Below, piece by piece: positions 26,758 to 34,325 of a stretch of DNA of 64,000 nucleotides. This DNA is from Marinomonas sp. UCMA 3892. Its GTDB lineage: Bacteria; Pseudomonadota; Gammaproteobacteria; Pseudomonadales; Marinomonadaceae. A program made the translations under genes and the position numbers. The DNA is taken from positions 62,001-126,000 of the forward strand of contig NZ_PTXN01000008.1 of assembly GCF_012726345.1 (NCBI RefSeq), read 5' to 3'. Under the pieces are notes generated by a model, which had not been told where the DNA came from, ran no database searches, and saw nothing but the letters and a program-made list of their open reading frames with translations. Positions within the stretch are counted from its first letter, which is position 1. Each line of letters begins with the position of its first letter.

Positions 26758-26778
26758 TGAGAAGTAGAACGAATCAAT

Positions 26779-27174
26779 TTAGGGCAACAGCTTTGCCACC
26801 ACAAAGCCGGTAAATAAGGCAATGCTCACCGAAAACAGTGAGCCAAGCATGACGTATTCGGTGAACTTTCTATCGTGAGCTTCACGTAAATCCCCCATGC
26901 GAAAGATGGATTTCGCGGCGAGTACAAAACCAACTGCGGTGTATTGGCCGTTTAGTATAAAGGTCAGCACTAAGACGCGTTCAAGGTAGCCCAAATACTG
27001 GCCTGCATTCGGTAAGGATTGTGCTTTCTTGTTTTGCGAATCACACACATCGACTTCCAAGTCCGCTGACCATTTAGACAGAATCTCTCCGATGATGATA
27101 GACGTAGGTTTGAGCATCATTAAATAAGTGAGAGCGATGAGCAAAGCTGCGTTGTCGAATACTCCTCTTTCATC
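26779..27174 (-). pseudogene. C-terminal fragment of a DUF3307 membrane protein
   Basis: The annotated frame (121 residues from TTG 27144) covers only the second half of a DUF3307 protein: GYLERVLVLTFILNGQ, VGFVLAAKSIFRMGDL and EYVMLGSLFSVSIALFTG are the conserved C-terminal blocks. Homology-like sequence continues upstream (VYDERGVFDNAAL) to an in-frame TAG at about 27175-27177 and then stops; the N-terminal membrane helices, about 120 residues, are missing. The full-length family is about 240 residues and is often paired with a SatD-type regulator, which is absent here. The piece is therefore probably nonfunctional, left by a deletion that also removed its partner. Confidence 0.75.
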
Positions 27175-27219
27175 GTAAACCTAACCTAACGGCTTTTCAC
27201 ATAAGGTATCAAAGCATAA

Positions 27220-27279
27220 TTTATTGACCAAAGCCATTTTGGTCAATAAATACTGACCAATACTTATTTGGTCAGTATT
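27220..27279. promoter_or_regulatory. Two successive inverted repeats with TTGACCAA half-sites
   Basis: A perfect 13-bp inverted repeat (27220-27232 with 27238-27250, 5-nt spacer) is followed directly by a 12-bp one (27249-27260 with 27268-27279, 7-nt spacer). All four arms contain the core TGACCAA or its complement. The dyad centres are about 29 bp apart. This is the layout of a repressor operator array upstream of the DUF3307 remnant; the repressor gene is not adjacent. Confidence 0.7.
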
Positions 27280-27367
27280 TAAGGTTTTGTTAAAGGTAAG
27301 TCTGCAAGTTAACTCTGATGCGCTTGGCTTTACAAATTAGGATGTTCCCAACTTCTTTTAAACCAAA

Positions 27368-27400
27368 AAAAAGCCAGTCATTTATCATGACTGGCTTTTC
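27368..27400 (-). terminator. Terminator of the OmpA-like gene
   Basis: A perfect stem of about 11 bp (AAAGCCAGTCA with its complement) with a short loop, followed by T8 on the minus strand, 23 bp after the OmpA-like stop. Confidence 0.88.
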
Positions 27401-27422
27401 GGGGGTTCTATTTGCTAAGCGC

Positions 27423-28052
27423 TTAGTTTCTCTTGTTTAGCGCGGTGCTGCCATTTTTGTCTACGCTGTAGATTGTCCAGCGTTCGTTGGCAAACTGCTG
27501 TTTGGCGAAGACTTCCGCCACAACTCGGCGGTTTAGTTTTCTACCGTCTTCTGTGTCGTTGTCAGCGATAGGTCGGGTTGCGCCATAACCTATACCTTTT
27601 ACACGGTCTGCTTGGATTCTAAAGCTGTCTACTAGCACATCAGCAATAGCGGAGGCGCGTTGTTGAGATAACTCTTGGTTTAGCTCTGCTGAACCTTGGC
27701 TGTCGGTGTGGCCTTCAATGACCACTGTGCTTGCTGGGTGTTCTTTTAAAAACTTAGCAAGATCTTTCAGCTCAGAATAAAAGCGCTGTTTAATATCAGC
27801 TTTACCTGTATCAAATAGAATGTTTAGTTCTACTGAGAGTAGTTTGGTCGTTTGGTTGGGGCAGCCATAGTTATCTACAGCTGCGCCTTCCGTGGTTCCT
27901 GGGCAAAGGTCTCGAGCATCAATAACGCCATCTCGATCTGCATCAGCCAATCGAGACTGTACATTGGAAGCATATAGGCTTTCGGCAGCAGATAGATGCC
28001 CGTAAACCAGTAATGTTCCTGTTAGTGCGATGGTTTTAATGAGAGTCTTCAT
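27423..28052 (-). CDS. OmpA family outer-membrane protein with type 3 repeat
   Basis: A 209-residue exported protein: Sec signal peptide (cleavage near LSAAES, about residue 23), a calcium-binding thrombospondin type-3-like segment DADRDGVIDARDLCPGT (about 37-53) with paired cysteines, and an OmpA C-terminal peptidoglycan-binding domain (about 72-190; VVIEGHTDSQGSAELNQELS and GYGATRPIADNDTEDGR). It lacks an N-terminal beta-barrel, so it is probably a periplasmic or lipid-associated peptidoglycan linker. It is monocistronic. Confidence 0.9.
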   Translation of the reverse strand: MKTLIKTIALTGTLLVYGHLSAAESLYASNVQSRLADADRDGVIDARDLCPGTTEGAAVDNYGCPNQTTKLLSVELNILFDTGKADIKQRFYSELKDLAKFLKEHPASTVVIEGHTDSQGSAELNQELSQQRASAIADVLVDSFRIQADRVKGIGYGATRPIADNDTEDGRKLNRRVVAEVFAKQQFANERWTIYSVDKNGSTALNKRN

Positions 28053-28171
28053 GGCGCTATTGCTACCCTTTAAGTTCTACGATTCTGTTAGCTTAAGAAA
28101 TACAAGGCAATAAGACTATCGTATTTTTGTAGCGTTGTTTAATAAATCGCTTTTTTTGTAAACTTATGTAA

Positions 28172-28594
28172 TTACCAGCTACCGGTATTTTCCATGGATG
28201 CCCATGGTTCAGCGCTTTCAAGGGAGCCATCTTTTTGCAACAATTCGATCGAAATGCCATTGGGATCTTTAATAAAAGCCATATGCCCATCGCGAGGTGG
28301 TCGTAAAATGGTTACTCCCATAGATTGTAGCTTTTCACATACTTGGTAAACGTTGTCTACTTCAAAGGCTAGATGGCCGAATTGGTCGCCGCCAGTGTAA
28401 GTGCGATCACTCCAGTTATGAGTTAGTTCTACTTCTGGCGCACCTTGCTCAGTAGCGTAGTAGATAAGCGAAAATTGACCTTTCTCACTGTCCATACGTC
28501 TTGTTTGAATGAGGCCTAGGCCTTCAGTATAGAAGGTATGACTTTCTTCTGGTTTATCTGTTCTTATCATGGCATGTAGGTATCGAATAGACAT
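28172..28594 (-). CDS. gloA: Glyoxalase I (lactoylglutathione lyase) / VOC protein
   Basis: About 140 residues of one VOC module pair. All four metal-ligand positions of GloA are visible: His in RYLHAMIR, Glu in PEVELTHNW, His in GHLAFEV and Glu in GISIELL. GloA detoxifies methylglyoxal with glutathione. ATG 28594 is preferred because it follows a good AGGGAG ribosome site by 5 bases; the longer frame from GTG 28600 would overlap that site. Length is close to the 135 residues of E. coli GloA, with an extra 15-residue tail. Confidence 0.85.
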   Translation of the reverse strand: MSIRYLHAMIRTDKPEESHTFYTEGLGLIQTRRMDSEKGQFSLIYYATEQGAPEVELTHNWSDRTYTGGDQFGHLAFEVDNVYQVCEKLQSMGVTILRPPRDGHMAFIKDPNGISIELLQKDGSLESAEPWASMENTGSW

Positions 28595-28703
28595 GATCAC
28601 TCCCTATTTTGGTGAAAATATTCGGGAGTATTATTGCAGTATCAGCTTGGCATTTCAAAACAATAGACAGAAGACTCCTTTTTAATTGGAGTGGTAAGTC
28701 TTG

Positions 28704-29021
28704 TTATTCTTCCCAGACCCAACGAAGAGGGTCGCCGAAGTCATCATAGATGATTTTTTTCTTAGGGCGCTTTTTGGTTGGTGCTGGTGGAGGGGATTTG
28801 CTGTGTTTTCGTTGTTGAATAGCGGCAACAACGTGATTTAATGGCGTGCGATCCTGTTTTGGCTCGTTAAAGCCTATGTGGCTCGTGTTATACTTGCCAT
28901 CAACTAAACCGGATTCACCCATGTCGACTTGCTGGATCGTTCCGTTTTTCTTGATAAATTGATCTACCAGAGACTCAAGTTCTTTACGTGTGTCTCTTTT
29001 CGTGGTTTTTGGTTTTATCAT
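28704..29021 (-). CDS. Small basic protein, unknown
   Basis: A 105-residue hydrophilic protein with a charged N-terminus, a predicted helix (RKELESLVDQFIKKNGTIQQVDMG) and a Lys/Pro-rich linker (SPPPAPTKKRPKKK) before DDFGDPLRWVWEE. The 'fikkNGtIqqV' phrase recalls a short motif in small RNA-polymerase or nucleic-acid-associated proteins such as SutA, but the resemblance is too short to assign. It is divergent from yejK, sharing an 86-bp promoter region. Confidence 0.6.
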   Translation of the reverse strand: MIKPKTTKRDTRKELESLVDQFIKKNGTIQQVDMGESGLVDGKYNTSHIGFNEPKQDRTPLNHVVAAIQQRKHSKSPPPAPTKKRPKKKIIYDDFGDPLRWVWEE

Positions 29022-29107
29022 AGCGTTTGGGTTTGAAAAGATCCTTTAGTAAGTCGATGGGTTAAAAAATGACCGTAATCATCCATATTAAACGTAAGAG
29101 GTAGCTG

Positions 29108-30136
29108 GTGTCTATTAGCAACTTAATTGTGCACGAGATTCAAAAGCATGAAGGCGAGCGTAAAGCGATACTTATTGCGCGTCCAAATGAAAACCCAGTT
29201 GATGGGCAAGCCGAAGCGCTGTCTGCACAGGTAACGAATCTATTTAATCGTTCTGGTATGAATACTGGACGTTTTGTTAACCCTCAGGGAAGTGAGGAGG
29301 GTGCCCAATTACCCGCTTTGCTGTTTAAGCATTTTAAAAACGATACCTTTGTGGATTTTGCGGGATTTACCAAAGAGTGTGCAGCGGAATATCTAAAGTA
29401 TTTAGAGCCTGTTGAAGAAGCGGAAGGAGGTTTGTTGTGGTTTAACCATTACGAGCTTCACGATACGCATTTCTTGTACATAGTGATGTTGAAACGCAAA
29501 AAAGGCATCGGTCTTGGTGCTGATCTTAGTTTGTCTCAAATTGAGCAGATTGAGATGGAAAAACTTCATATGTCGTTGCGTATCAATTTGACAGCATGGC
29601 AAGCTGGCGATGAAGGTCGTTATATTTCGTTTCGTTTTGGTCGTGCGCCAAAATTCGAGAGTGAGTATTTTACTCAGTTTATTGGTTGTGATGAACCTAA
29701 AGTTGCGGCAAAAGAAACGCGTAAGCTGGTGGATTTGACGGCGGCGTTTTGTCAGTCGGAAGGTTTTCCTTCTAAACAGGCTAATGAATTTAAGAAAGTG
29801 GTGTCTGAGCATTGTCAGGCGAAAGCGCAAGACCGCGAACCTTTGGCGATTAAAGAGATTGCTTCTCAGGTTGAGTCTCGATTTTCTGTTGAACAGGCGA
29901 ATAAGTTTTTAGAAATTGCTGATTCTGATAGCTTCAAGATGGAAAAAGAAATTTTCGTCGAGAAAGCCGCACTAAAAAAATTGACGCGTTTGTCCGGCAG
30001 TTCTCGTGCTTTGACGATTAGTTTTGATAGCGAACTGTTAGCGGAATCGATCGTATTTGATGCAGACTCTGGCACGCTTACTATTAAAGACTTGCCGAAG
30101 AGTCTGCTCAAACAATTGCAGGCAATGTCTAACTGA
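29108..30136 (+). CDS. yejK: Nucleoid-associated protein YejK (NdpA family)
   Basis: A 342-residue protein matching the YejK/NdpA family over its full length: SNLIVHEIQKHEGER at the start, LFNRSGMNTGRF at about 44-55, VMLKRKKGIGLGADL and FIGCDEPKVAAKETRKLVDL in the middle. It binds the nucleoid in E. coli; a precise role is not settled. The start is GTG 29108 preceded by a TAAGAGGTAG ribosome site. It is monocistronic and convergent with the HAD gene. Confidence 0.92.
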   Translation: MSISNLIVHEIQKHEGERKAILIARPNENPVDGQAEALSAQVTNLFNRSGMNTGRFVNPQGSEEGAQLPALLFKHFKNDTFVDFAGFTKECAAEYLKYLEPVEEAEGGLLWFNHYELHDTHFLYIVMLKRKKGIGLGADLSLSQIEQIEMEKLHMSLRINLTAWQAGDEGRYISFRFGRAPKFESEYFTQFIGCDEPKVAAKETRKLVDLTAAFCQSEGFPSKQANEFKKVVSEHCQAKAQDREPLAIKEIASQVESRFSVEQANKFLEIADSDSFKMEKEIFVEKAALKKLTRLSGSSRALTISFDSELLAESIVFDADSGTLTIKDLPKSLLKQLQAMSN

Positions 30137-30185
30137 TTTTTTGTTAGACAAGTTGAACTAACTTGAATGAACGTTAGAAGGTTTG

Positions 30186-30830
30186 TTAAAGACCTAACAA
30201 GCCTTCTAGTTCTTTCATGGTTTTAAAGCATTCAGTCGCACCTGCGGCAGATTGCATTTTCTCATCAAGGGTTTCGCTAAAAGCGAGCACTCTCATTCCA
30301 GCAGCTCGTCCTGCCGTAATTCCTGCAATGGAATCTTCAATTACTAAGCAATCTTTTGGATCGACATTTAGTGCTTGAGCTGCTTTTAGGTAAAGATCTG
30401 GCGCTGGTTTGCCATTTTCCACATCTTCGACACAGAAACGGGTAGCGAATCGCTCAGACAATTGAATTTTGTCTAATTTGAAGTTCATTTCTTGACGTCG
30501 TGCATTGGTCGCCATGGCAATGGGGGTTGTTATTTTACTGAGTAAATCTAACACACCAGAAATAGGTTCTAAATCCGCTTCGATAATGGCATGAAAGCGC
30601 TGTCTATAATCTTCATCAAAGTTCGTTGGTAATGGCTTGCCAAGTAATTTTTCGGCATTGATGAGGTTTTCTTTGTTGGTGAATCCGGTGAATTTTGCGT
30701 GCAAAGTCTCGTCGTCGAGTTCTAGGCCGCACTCGCTTAGCATGGATTTTAAAATAGTATTGGATATGTTTTCTGTGTCGACAATGACACCATCGCAATC
30801 AAAGATTATTGCTTTGTAAGAGTAAGTCAT
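30186..30830 (-). CDS. HAD superfamily phosphatase, beta-phosphoglucomutase-like
   Basis: A 214-residue HAD hydrolase with motif I FDCDGVIVDTE (catalytic Asp pair), motif II AMATNARR, motif III GKPAPDLYL and motif IV VIEDSIAGI. The helical cap between motif I and II is the C1 type seen in GS1-like and beta-phosphoglucomutase-like enzymes (YieH, YniC). The substrate is probably a small phosphorylated metabolite. It is monocistronic. Confidence 0.88.
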   Translation of the reverse strand: MTYSYKAIIFDCDGVIVDTENISNTILKSMLSECGLELDDETLHAKFTGFTNKENLINAEKLLGKPLPTNFDEDYRQRFHAIIEADLEPISGVLDLLSKITTPIAMATNARRQEMNFKLDKIQLSERFATRFCVEDVENGKPAPDLYLKAAQALNVDPKDCLVIEDSIAGITAGRAAGMRVLAFSETLDEKMQSAAGATECFKTMKELEGLLGL

Positions 30831-30980
30831 AAAGAAGATATTTTGTTGTGAATGAGTATTGATGATAACGAATTTGGGGGGTGTTAAGGAAGGGAGGGGG
30901 TTTTATTATTTTTCTCCCCTTAAAAAGATCTATTTACGATACACTAACACCCAATTATTATGGGCTTATTCTTGTGGAGC

Positions 30981-31172
30981 TTAGTTGCTTGCTTGACCAA
31001 GTTGCTGAGGGCGAGTGCTTACTTTTTTGATTGCTTTTACAGTAGCTTTAAAGAAAGTAACAACTGCTTTAACACGGCGAGCACGTCTTTGGCGGCGAGC
31101 GTGGTCTTCAACTGTAGTATCTGCGTAGCCCCATTTTGCTAAAAGTGCTTCGTATTGTTGTTGAGAGTCCAT
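30981..31172 (-). CDS. Small Arg-rich protein, unknown
   Basis: A 63-residue protein (pI very basic) with a clear ribosome site: AGGAG then 6 bases before ATG 31172. Residues 1-20 are mildly acidic and polar (MDSQQQYEALLAKWGYADTT), followed by ARRQRRARRVKAVVTFFKATVKAIKK, an amphipathic basic helix that could bind nucleic acid or membrane. The ribosome site and codon use argue that it is real rather than a shadow of the overlapping plus-strand frame. It is alone between two unrelated genes. Confidence 0.65.
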   Translation of the reverse strand: MDSQQQYEALLAKWGYADTTVEDHARRQRRARRVKAVVTFFKATVKAIKKVSTRPQQLGQASN

Positions 31173-31336
31173 AGTATTCTCCTGATTTGTTAATTAAGAA
31201 ATGTTGTTTTATTACAACAATGATAATACTAGTGAAGCTTGACCGATTGAACAAACGATCCTTTTTCACTTGTTAGGTTAGTTTTTTTCATCATTTTTTA
31301 TGTCTATTAGATAAGAACACATTTAAGGAAACCTCC

Positions 31337-31819
31337 TTGTATCAATCGTTAGAACAGTTTTCAAAGAGTTGGATTTTTAAACGAAATGATCCAAAAGTTG
31401 AGCCAGAAGACTTGCAAGAAATTCGCTTTTTAAGTGAGCTGCGTGCAGGCCAGATTTGGCGTGATTACATTAGTAATGAGCAAATACATCCGGATCATTT
31501 TTCGGATCGAGATTGGTTAAAGAAAACCAGCGCCCAAGCCCCAGATGGCAAGCTACAGTGGGAGAAAGCATGGGATAGCGATCAAGCAACATTGCCAGAG
31601 GGGATTTTGGCGCATTTTTCTGCTTGGGGAGATGATACAACGGTGTTTTTTTGCTGTCATAACGAATTGGTTTTTGAACTTCCTTGGGGTGTTTTTAAAC
31701 GCACTTGGAAAGCCTTTTTATTTTTAGATAATGGGCCTGTTTTGGTTGGTAAAAAGAAGAAACAAGCAATGCAGTTTCATTCTAATGGCTGGGTGAATTT
31801 ACTATTTAGAGAATCTTAA
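31337..31819 (+). CDS. DUF2947 family protein
   Basis: A 160-residue soluble protein matching the DUF2947 pattern: LEQFSKSWIFKRNDPKV near the start, then an acidic middle region and a beta-strand core (TVFFCCHNELVFELPWGVFKRTWKAFLF, here shown in two halves in the protein). No catalytic motif is visible and the family has no known function. The frame opens at TTG 31337; no better downstream ATG exists within the conserved start. It is monocistronic. Confidence 0.75.
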   Translation: MYQSLEQFSKSWIFKRNDPKVEPEDLQEIRFLSELRAGQIWRDYISNEQIHPDHFSDRDWLKKTSAQAPDGKLQWEKAWDSDQATLPEGILAHFSAWGDDTTVFFCCHNELVFELPWGVFKRTWKAFLFLDNGPVLVGKKKKQAMQFHSNGWVNLLFRES

Positions 31820-31876
31820 TTAGTAGATTTATATATTTCGTTGTTTTGGCAGGTTTTCTTTTTCTGTAATTATCTT

Positions 31877-32587
31877 TCACAAGTACTCGTTGTTGCCACG
31901 TTTTCGACTGATCAAGCAATGCTCGTTGAACGCTTGGTAGTAGCTAAGTAGCTGTTGACTGTGTTCTCTATGTCCTAGTGCGTCGAATAGCATGGCGGTA
32001 ACTTCAGCCGTGGCAAATTGCATTTGATGGCTTGAGTGTCTAACAAGAAAAGAGCGCTGCGCTTCGCTGTTTATCTCAAAGTGAGGAATGTCTTTTAACC
32101 ACTCACTTTGATGAAACATTTTACTAGCCTGCTTCCATGTCCCATCCAAGATAATAAAAGTGTGCTTTTCATCGCCTTTATTACTTGATGGGGTAGTGCT
32201 TCTTGTTTGTCTTTTCTGTGCCTGAGCAGTTTCTGTGTTTGGGAATAATATCGTGCAATTCCCTTGTTTGCTTTTTATGTGATCTAGCAACGCCTGTTGT
32301 GGCTCGGTTCTGCTCCATAAATAGGCTTGAGTGTCATTTGGATATAAATCTGCGATAAGTCTGCCACTGTTGGTGGGTTTGTGGATTTCATCACGATGGA
32401 AAAGCAGAATAAATTCTATAGGAGATGTTTGGTTTTCTCTTAAATGACAAAAGCAGGCAAATTCCGCCATTAGGCAATGAGGGCAACGAATGGCATTAGA
32501 GCCTCTCGCGGTGAAGGGTCTCATCGAGCCTGCTCTACACTGCTCACGCAATGTATCGACACAGTGTTTATTTGGCGTAGCCTTCAT
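31877..32587 (-). CDS. DTW domain tRNA-uridine aminocarboxypropyltransferase
   Basis: A 236-residue DTW-domain protein (TapT/YfiP type). Zinc cysteines are visible near the N-terminus (RCPHCLMAEFACFC), with the LLFHRDEIHKPTNSG block and the family motif DGTWKQA. TapT transfers an aminocarboxypropyl group from S-adenosylmethionine to a uridine in tRNA (acp3U). It is monocistronic. The E. coli enzyme modifies U47. Confidence 0.88.
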   Translation of the reverse strand: MKATPNKHCVDTLREQCRAGSMRPFTARGSNAIRCPHCLMAEFACFCHLRENQTSPIEFILLFHRDEIHKPTNSGRLIADLYPNDTQAYLWSRTEPQQALLDHIKSKQGNCTILFPNTETAQAQKRQTRSTTPSSNKGDEKHTFIILDGTWKQASKMFHQSEWLKDIPHFEINSEAQRSFLVRHSSHQMQFATAEVTAMLFDALGHREHSQQLLSYYQAFNEHCLISRKRGNNEYL

Positions 32588-32885
32588 GTGATTTATGCTC
32601 TGTTTTTAACGGCGCCATTATCAGCTTTTTGTTTAAAAAGTCTAGAGTGAGGAGGGAGGCTTGTTAATTTTTCATAATTTAATGGAGCGCTCAAAGTAAG
32701 AGCTAATATGAGTTAAATGTTTCAAATTGTTAACAAAAACGTCTCTTCTTCAAGATGTCTTGCGGAAAACCTTACACAAAATATGCAAATACAAAGGAAT
32801 GCGTTGAAACAGGCTTTTTGCTCCTGTTCGTTGTCTTCAAGTCGCGATAAGGTGTGAGATATTATTTTTTCGCTATGAGTTGTCT

Positions 32886-33650
32886 ATGAGTCGTTATATC
32901 TCTCCGGTTTTATACGTTCTTCTCATGTTAGTAGGGTGTATAGCGTTTATATCTATTGCCGGTGTTCGAGTTGGGATTTTTGAGCCAATAACGGGCTTTT
33001 CAATGCTTCGCAAAAGCGTGTTTGCCTCTTTAGTTTTATCCCTGCTTGCTGCTATGTCACTAGGTATTTGTCGGAAAGAAAAAAATATAGTGTGTCAGAG
33101 ATTTTTCTTTTTAGTGCTGATCGTGTCGTTAGTGTATAGCCTTATGTGGATTGGTTTTTATCTGCAGCGCTCTGGATTACCTGACATAAATGATATTACG
33201 ACTGACACAGATGTCCCTCCCGCTTTCCTAAACGTTAACTTCATCCGAAAATCTCAAGAAAATGACCTACGTTATAACAGTGAATGGGCTCCTATTCAGC
33301 GTAAGTATTATCCTGATGTTCAGCCTCTATTTTCTACAAAAAACAAAACCGCAGTGTATTCAGCTATAACCGCGTTGGTTGAAGAACGTGGCTGGGATGT
33401 GGTGGCAACATATTCTGGTGCAGGGATCTTAGAGGCAACGGCAAGGACTCCCATTTTTGGTTTCCGTGACGATGTGGTGATTCGTGTCACGCAAGTTGAT
33501 CCAGATAAAGTTCGTATTGATATGCGATCATGCTCAAGAGTGGGAACAGGTGACTTTGGAGTGAATGCCGAGCGAATTGTGTCCTTTATGGCAGATCTTT
33601 CTGAGTCTTTAAGTCGATCATCTATGCCTAATCTAAGTTCTATGCGTTAA
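32886..33650 (+). CDS. DUF1499 family membrane protein
   Basis: About 254 residues. Three hydrophobic helices occupy about residues 5-115, followed by a soluble domain with the DUF1499 hallmark FRDDVVIRVTQVDPDKVRI then DMRSCSRVGTGDFGVNAERI. The family has no established function. ATG 32886 is used; a TTG at 32880 is also in frame. The upstream 290 bp has no other gene or clear hairpin. The TetR regulator follows about 80 bp downstream in the same direction. Confidence 0.82.
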   Translation: MSRYISPVLYVLLMLVGCIAFISIAGVRVGIFEPITGFSMLRKSVFASLVLSLLAAMSLGICRKEKNIVCQRFFFLVLIVSLVYSLMWIGFYLQRSGLPDINDITTDTDVPPAFLNVNFIRKSQENDLRYNSEWAPIQRKYYPDVQPLFSTKNKTAVYSAITALVEERGWDVVATYSGAGILEATARTPIFGFRDDVVIRVTQVDPDKVRIDMRSCSRVGTGDFGVNAERIVSFMADLSESLSRSSMPNLSSMR

Positions 33651-33732
33651 TGTTTCATGTATTAAATTACACTCGTCTTTGAAAATTAGACACGCTAAAC
33701 TCTCTTAATATCTTACTTAGGGGAATGTTAAG

Positions 33733-34320
33733 GTGAGTCTTCGTCAGCAACAAAAAGCCAATACACGATCTAAAATCAAAACCATTGCTAAGCAAGCTTT
33801 TCTGGCTCAAGGTATTGAAGCAACCAGCACCCGTTTTTTAAGTGATAAGGCTGGCATTGCTGTTGGAACCTTATTTGTTCATTTTCCTGATAAACTCTCT
33901 CTAGTAAAAGATATCTTCTTTGATGAAATGGATGTGGCCCTTCGTGCTGCTGTCGCTTCTCAAAAAGCCAGCGCGTCCCCAATTGATTACCTTTTGCAAA
34001 TGGCACAAGTGCTGTTTGAGTTTTATGATGCGTACGCAGAGTTTACTCGCCAAGTATTGTTGGATAGCTTGGCAAAAGGTGGCTTTCACACTAATCAAAT
34101 GGCCGTAATTTCAGAAGGTATTATTAGGCGTTTTAAGCAAGTGGGCGTAGACGATAAAACGGCCAGTATTTTTGCGGAAAATATGATTTCTAACTATTGG
34201 TTCGTTTTGCTCACTGGGGTGCCAAAAGGTGTTCTTGGGCAAGTTGCGATCGATCATCTGAAGCGTATGAATCTTCCGTTTGAAGTTTCTTATCGTAATG
34301 CGTTAAAAAACAAAGGTTGA
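33733..34320 (+). CDS. TetR family transcriptional regulator
   Basis: A 195-residue TetR-type repressor: N-terminal helix-turn-helix (TSTRFLSDKAGIAVGTLFVH then FPDKLSLVKDIF, about residues 28-60) and an all-helical ligand domain. The start is GTG 33733, 7 bases after an AGGGGAA ribosome site. It is 82 bp downstream of the DUF1499 gene and convergent with radD, so its target is not obvious; autoregulation or control of the DUF1499 gene is possible. Confidence 0.88.
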   Translation: MSLRQQQKANTRSKIKTIAKQAFLAQGIEATSTRFLSDKAGIAVGTLFVHFPDKLSLVKDIFFDEMDVALRAAVASQKASASPIDYLLQMAQVLFEFYDAYAEFTRQVLLDSLAKGGFHTNQMAVISEGIIRRFKQVGVDDKTASIFAENMISNYWFVLLTGVPKGVLGQVAIDHLKRMNLPFEVSYRNALKNKG

Positions 34321-34325
34321 TGAGA

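Noticed and set aside
27220..27279. CRISPR-like repeats
   Set aside because: Only two dyads with different spacers; they are inverted repeats typical of operators, with no spacer-repeat array.
30960..31142. Plus-strand 60-codon frame opposite the small Arg-rich gene
   Set aside because: No ribosome site; the minus-strand frame has a clear one.
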